Source: Erythrobacter sp. UBA1916
Lineage (GTDB): Bacteria > Pseudomonadota > Alphaproteobacteria > Sphingomonadales > Sphingomonadaceae
DNA length: 16,940 bases
Direction: 5' to 3'
Assembly: GCA_002337385.1 (NCBI GenBank)
Contig: DDFY01000004.1
Span: forward strand, 30,462 to 47,401
The translations under genes were made by a program, and so were the position numbers. Below are positions 13,782 through 16,940 of this stretch, piece by piece (the stretch's first letter is position 1; each line of letters starts with the position of its first letter). The notes beneath the pieces were generated by a model that was given only the letters and a program-made list of their open reading frames with translations, did no database searches and was not told the origin of the DNA.

Positions 13782-13810
13782 TTGTGATGGCATGTCACAA
13801 AAAATACACT
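13782..13810 (+). promoter_or_regulatory. Receptor promoter with overlapping dyad operator
   Basis: TTGTGA (13782-13787) and TACACT (13805-13810) are separated by exactly 17 bp and match four of six at each box. The -35 is one arm of a dyad TTGTGA-N7-TCACAA (13782-13800), so a dimeric regulator bound there would cover the promoter. The arms resemble CRP/FNR-type half-sites, but the 7-bp spacing differs from the usual 6 of TGTGA-N6-TCACA. A leader of about 95 nt and an AGGGGA ribosome site precede the ATG at 13913. Confidence 0.5.
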
Positions 13811-13912
13811 GACCACGCATAGTGGCACTCCCCGGATCGGACGAGACCACCAGCCATCGGCAAAGTGGCAAGCTCGCCCGGTTTCAGGACACATCCAGTC
13901 AGGGGACCATAA

Positions 13913-16900
13913 ATGACCAGTTTTCTCCATGGGGTACGCGGGACGGCCCTGTTGCGGGCCGCCTTCCTTGTCGGCGCGTCGCTTCCGGCGCTTGCTGGCC
14001 TGCCCAGTGCAGTCCACGCTCAGGATTATACCAACGTATCCGCTTCGGGGCGCGTCATGAGCGAAAACGGTGCACCCATTATAGGGGCTACCGTTACACT
14101 TACCTCCAGTGACCGCGGGATCAGCCGCTCAGCGACGACCAACGATAGCGGGGCCTACACGATCCCGCAACTCGCGCCGGGCAGCTACGACATTGTCGTG
14201 GCAGCGGACGGCTATGCGCCATACGAGGAAGCAGGCGTTGCGCTCACGCGCAACAATGGCGCCGCCAACAGCTTCACCCTGGTCGCCTACTCCGACAGCA
14301 ACGATACAATCGTTGTGAACGGTGCGCGCACAGCGATCCCCGATTTCGAAGATGCGACAACCGGTCTGACCGTCAATGTCGCCGACATCGACCAGAGGGT
14401 TCCGATTGCCCGTTCTCTTCAGGACATCGTGATGATGTCCCCGGGGGCGGTGAGAGGATCGTCCGGCGCCAATGCCGGCTTCGCCGATCAGGTGGCGATC
14501 AGCGGAGCGTCTTTCATCGAAAACGCCTTTTACTTGAACGGGCTGAATATCAGCGATTTCCGCATGGGCCTTCAGCCGGTGGAAGTTCCCTACGACTTCT
14601 ACGAGACGGTCGAAGTGAAGACAGGCGGCATGCCCGCGGAATTCGGACGAGCTACCGGCGGCGTGGTGACCGCCGTGACCAAATCGGGCAGCAACGATTT
14701 CCATGCCGGTGTGCTCGGGACGTGGGAGCCCGAGGGTATGCGCGAATCCTCTCCTGCCACCTATTCGACCAACAACGAGGATGCGACGCAGGACCGCCAC
14801 GAGATCGTTTTGCAGGGCAGCGGCCCGATCATCCGCGATCACCTGTTCGTTTACGGGCTTTACGCGATCCGGAAGTTCGAATCGCTGACCCCCGATCAGG
14901 ATCAGGACAACGCCACGCGCGTCGTGAATGACAGCCCGTTCTGGGGCGTGAAGGTCGATGGCTACCTAACCGACGATCACCATCTCGAGTTCACCTATTT
15001 CGATACAACCAACGAAACGCGTAGCCGTAGTATCGAATACGATCGCACCACTGGCGAAGAAGGCGCCGAGACCGGCGGCACCAACGCTCGCGGAGGTGGC
15101 GAGAACTATGTCGCGCGTTACACGGGTACTTTCGCGCCCTGGCTCACCGTGTCGGGCGCCTATGGTGTTAACAAGCTGCGCGACGGGACACTGCCGCTCG
15201 ATATCGATAACGAGCGCGTGCTGGACTTCAGGCAGAGCGATTCGGGTATCGATATCGGTTTGAACAAGGTCACCGATGCCTACGGCTATACTACAGACGA
15301 ACGCGAGTTCTTCCGCGGCGACGTGGATTTCAGCTTCGAAATGGCCGGTTTCCACCACCTGCGGCTAGGCTACGATCACGAGACCGACACGTCCGAACAG
15401 GTCCACCAGACCATGGGCGAAGGCTTCTTCAAGATATTCACGGCCAATGCCGACACCGCCCAACGGCTCGGCATTGCAGAGGGCACCGACTATTACACCA
15501 CGCGCGTCTATCGCAACAACGGGGTCAGCACGGTCAAGAACGAAGCGTTCTATATCGAAGACGACTGGGCACTGATGGACGACCGCCTGCGGCTGCAACT
15601 TGGCCTGCGTAACGACCGTTTCTCGAACCAAGGGGTCAACGGCGAATCCTATTACAAATCGGGCAATCAATGGGCGCCGCGCGTAGGCGCGTCCTATGAC
15701 CTCATGGGTGATGGCCGGACCAAGGTGTACGGCTTCTACGGCAAGTATTTCCTGCCGCTGGCAGCCGACATCAATCTCAACGTTATGGGCGGGCGTGTCA
15801 CCTATACCCGCTACAATGTTCTCACCGGGCTCGACCCGGCGAAGGGCACGCCATTGCCGGGAGATGCCATTCTTGGCGGCAATGGACTGAGTACGTGCCC
15901 CGATACCGGTATTGCCAATTGCGAAGTCCAGGCGGACGGATCTGCGGCCGATCCGTCGGGCGCGATCGCGCATAATCTCAAGCCACAGTCGGCGAGAGAA
16001 TTTATCTTGGGCGCCGAACATCGTCTGTCGAACAGCATCAAACTGGGGGCATATTTTACCCATCGCGAACTGGGCAATGTGATCGAGGATCTCACCGTCG
16101 ATTTCGGCGCGCGTGCCTATTGCATCGGGGAGGGTTTTTCCGAGGCGGCATGCGCCGACGCCTACCCCGGAGGAAGCAATTGGGTCATCGCCAATCCCGG
16201 CGAAGACATAGAGGTGCAGATCAATCCGTTGCCCGACGGTTCGACACCGACTGTCACGCTCGCAGCTGACGATTTGCGCTATGGTAAGCCGAAACGGAAC
16301 TACAACGCCGTAACACTGACCTTCGACCGCGTGTTCGACGGCGAATGGGGTCTATCGGCCAATTACACCTGGGCCATGAGCAAGGGTAACTATGAGGGGG
16401 GCGTCCGCTCGGAAAACGGTCAGCTCGCCATCAACCGGGTGTCGGACTTCGACTCCCCTGGCTTCCAGAACGGGTCCTATGGCTACTTGCCTAATGATCG
16501 GCGCCACACGCTCAAGCTATTCGGCAGCTATCGGCCATTCGAGTTTCTCGATCTCGGCATGAACACGCTCGTCCAGTCGCCGCGCAGCTACAGCTGTATC
16601 GGAACGGTGCCGGAGGAGGTTGATCCTTATGCCCACGGATATCATGGCTACAGTTACTACTGTAATGGCGAGCTCGTGCCCCGCGGTACGGCCTTCAAGG
16701 GCGACTGGATCTACCAGGTCGATGTCAGTGCGGTCGTCCGCCTGCCGCTGGATGGGCTCGACGCGTCGGTCCGGTTCGACGTTTTCAACCTGTTTAACTC
16801 CAAGGGTGTGACCGCGTATAACGAGTTCGGCCAACTCTCAAACGATGCGCCCAACTCCAATTACCGCAAACCCGAAGCCTATCAGACGCCTCGCTATGCC

Positions 16901-16927
16901 AGGCTGCAATTCCGGCTAGGCTTCTAA
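13913..16927 (+). CDS. Oar-like TonB-dependent outer-membrane receptor
   Basis: Seen: 1004 residues. Signal peptide 1-36 with cleavage after VHA. Residues about 43-125 are a carboxypeptidase-regulatory-like domain (SGRVMSENGAPIIGATVTLT, GAYTIPQLAPGSYDI). DTIVVNG at 131-137 is a probable TonB box. The plug spans about 144-260 (SLQDIVMMSPGAV, VAISGASFIENAFYLNG, EVKTGGMPAEFGRATGG, VVTAVTKSGSN). The rest is a 22-strand-type barrel ending in RLQFRLGF with terminal Phe, the outer-membrane sorting signal. Known: such Oar/CarboxypepD-type receptors import large or scarce nutrients using ExbBD-TonB. AGGGGA 6 nt before the ATG supports the start. Inference: the divergent exported phosphoesterase suggests a phosphorylated nutrient; no ligand can be read directly. 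Only 13 bases follow its stop codon. Confidence 0.93.
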   Translation: MTSFLHGVRGTALLRAAFLVGASLPALAGLPSAVHAQDYTNVSASGRVMSENGAPIIGATVTLTSSDRGISRSATTNDSGAYTIPQLAPGSYDIVVAADGYAPYEEAGVALTRNNGAANSFTLVAYSDSNDTIVVNGARTAIPDFEDATTGLTVNVADIDQRVPIARSLQDIVMMSPGAVRGSSGANAGFADQVAISGASFIENAFYLNGLNISDFRMGLQPVEVPYDFYETVEVKTGGMPAEFGRATGGVVTAVTKSGSNDFHAGVLGTWEPEGMRESSPATYSTNNEDATQDRHEIVLQGSGPIIRDHLFVYGLYAIRKFESLTPDQDQDNATRVVNDSPFWGVKVDGYLTDDHHLEFTYFDTTNETRSRSIEYDRTTGEEGAETGGTNARGGGENYVARYTGTFAPWLTVSGAYGVNKLRDGTLPLDIDNERVLDFRQSDSGIDIGLNKVTDAYGYTTDEREFFRGDVDFSFEMAGFHHLRLGYDHETDTSEQVHQTMGEGFFKIFTANADTAQRLGIAEGTDYYTTRVYRNNGVSTVKNEAFYIEDDWALMDDRLRLQLGLRNDRFSNQGVNGESYYKSGNQWAPRVGASYDLMGDGRTKVYGFYGKYFLPLAADINLNVMGGRVTYTRYNVLTGLDPAKGTPLPGDAILGGNGLSTCPDTGIANCEVQADGSAADPSGAIAHNLKPQSAREFILGAEHRLSNSIKLGAYFTHRELGNVIEDLTVDFGARAYCIGEGFSEAACADAYPGGSNWVIANPGEDIEVQINPLPDGSTPTVTLAADDLRYGKPKRNYNAVTLTFDRVFDGEWGLSANYTWAMSKGNYEGGVRSENGQLAINRVSDFDSPGFQNGSYGYLPNDRRHTLKLFGSYRPFEFLDLGMNTLVQSPRSYSCIGTVPEEVDPYAHGYHGYSYYCNGELVPRGTAFKGDWIYQVDVSAVVRLPLDGLDASVRFDVFNLFNSKGVTAYNEFGQLSNDAPNSNYRKPEAYQTPRYARLQFRLGF
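15935..15957. repeat. Perfect inverted repeat inside the receptor gene
   Basis: GACGGATC-TGCGGCC-GATCCGTC has perfect 8-bp arms and a 7-nt centre, within codons for a predicted extracellular loop (ADGSAADPSG). It may be an mRNA hairpin or coincidence in GC-rich code. Confidence 0.5.
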
Positions 16928-16940
16928 CCCCCCTTCCCGC

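Larger units (their letters stand above)
13569..13912. other. 344-bp divergent control region, gene-free
   Basis: This AT-rich stretch separates the phosphoesterase and receptor genes. In order it contains a dyad with a TATAGT -10-like sequence on the minus strand (13685-13706), a plus-oriented terminator-like hairpin (13720-13747), a promoter overlapped by a second dyad (13782-13810) and an approximately 95-nt receptor leader. Short open frames on the minus strand here have no recognisable content and are not called. Confidence 0.7.

Noticed and set aside
13689..14017. Minus-strand frames of 60 and 104 codons in the phosphoesterase-receptor control region
   Set aside because: They cross the hairpin, the promoter and the receptor start, and show no recognisable domain or ribosome site.

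Overview
The window is GC-rich, densely packed DNA that looks like an alphaproteobacterium of the order Sphingomonadales (Erythrobacter/Novosphingobium-like). This placement rests on the GC-rich codon use, a NasT-type ANTAR regulator, an Oar-like TonB-dependent receptor with a DTIVVNG TonB-box region, and the style of the intergenic sequences. It is an inference; no rRNA or marker gene is present. All genes appear intact except the first, which runs off the left edge. No tRNA, rRNA, insertion sequence, integrase or CRISPR array was seen.

Layout. (1) 1-512, minus: 3'-truncated NasT-like antiterminator regulator. (2) 741-3815: a LysR regulator (minus) diverges from a two-gene plus-strand unit made of an aldo/keto reductase and, overlapping it by ATGA, a fusion of a carboxymuconolactone-decarboxylase-like domain to an alpha/beta hydrolase. 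A perfect 21-bp dyad lies in the 97-bp divergent gap. (3) 3828-7954: a second divergent LysR unit. The minus-strand operon MFS exporter > secreted SGNH esterase > SDR oxidoreductase has both junctions overlapping (ATGA and TTGA), and a LysR gene with a shortened effector domain points the other way. (4) 8065-11299, plus: a tightly coupled arsenic resistance operon arsR-arsC-arsB-ynfA-like-arsH, preceded by a perfect 16-bp palindrome. (5) 11553-16927: a divergent pair, an exported multidomain calcineurin-like phosphoesterase (minus) and a 1004-residue Oar-like TonB-dependent receptor (plus). They share a 344-bp control region with a promoter-overlapping dyad, a second dyad and a terminator-like hairpin.

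How the genes work together. Regions 2 and 3 each look like a small catabolic or detoxification cassette under its own LysR activator; substrates cannot be read from sequence. Region 4 is a complete arsenate/arsenite/organoarsenical defence: ArsR senses, ArsC reduces arsenate, ArsB exports arsenite, ArsH oxidises or detoxifies organoarsenicals, and a YnfA-family small membrane protein is embedded between ArsB and ArsH. Region 5 plausibly couples extracytoplasmic phosphoester cleavage to outer-membrane uptake.

The most unusual items are the domain order of the CMD-hydrolase fusion, the YnfA-family gene locked into the ars operon by overlap, the attenuator-like hairpin and dyads between the phosphoesterase and its receptor, and a degenerate intergenic sequence that occurs twice (about 590-665 and 11300-11395). 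No wholly new system could be demonstrated from sequence alone.
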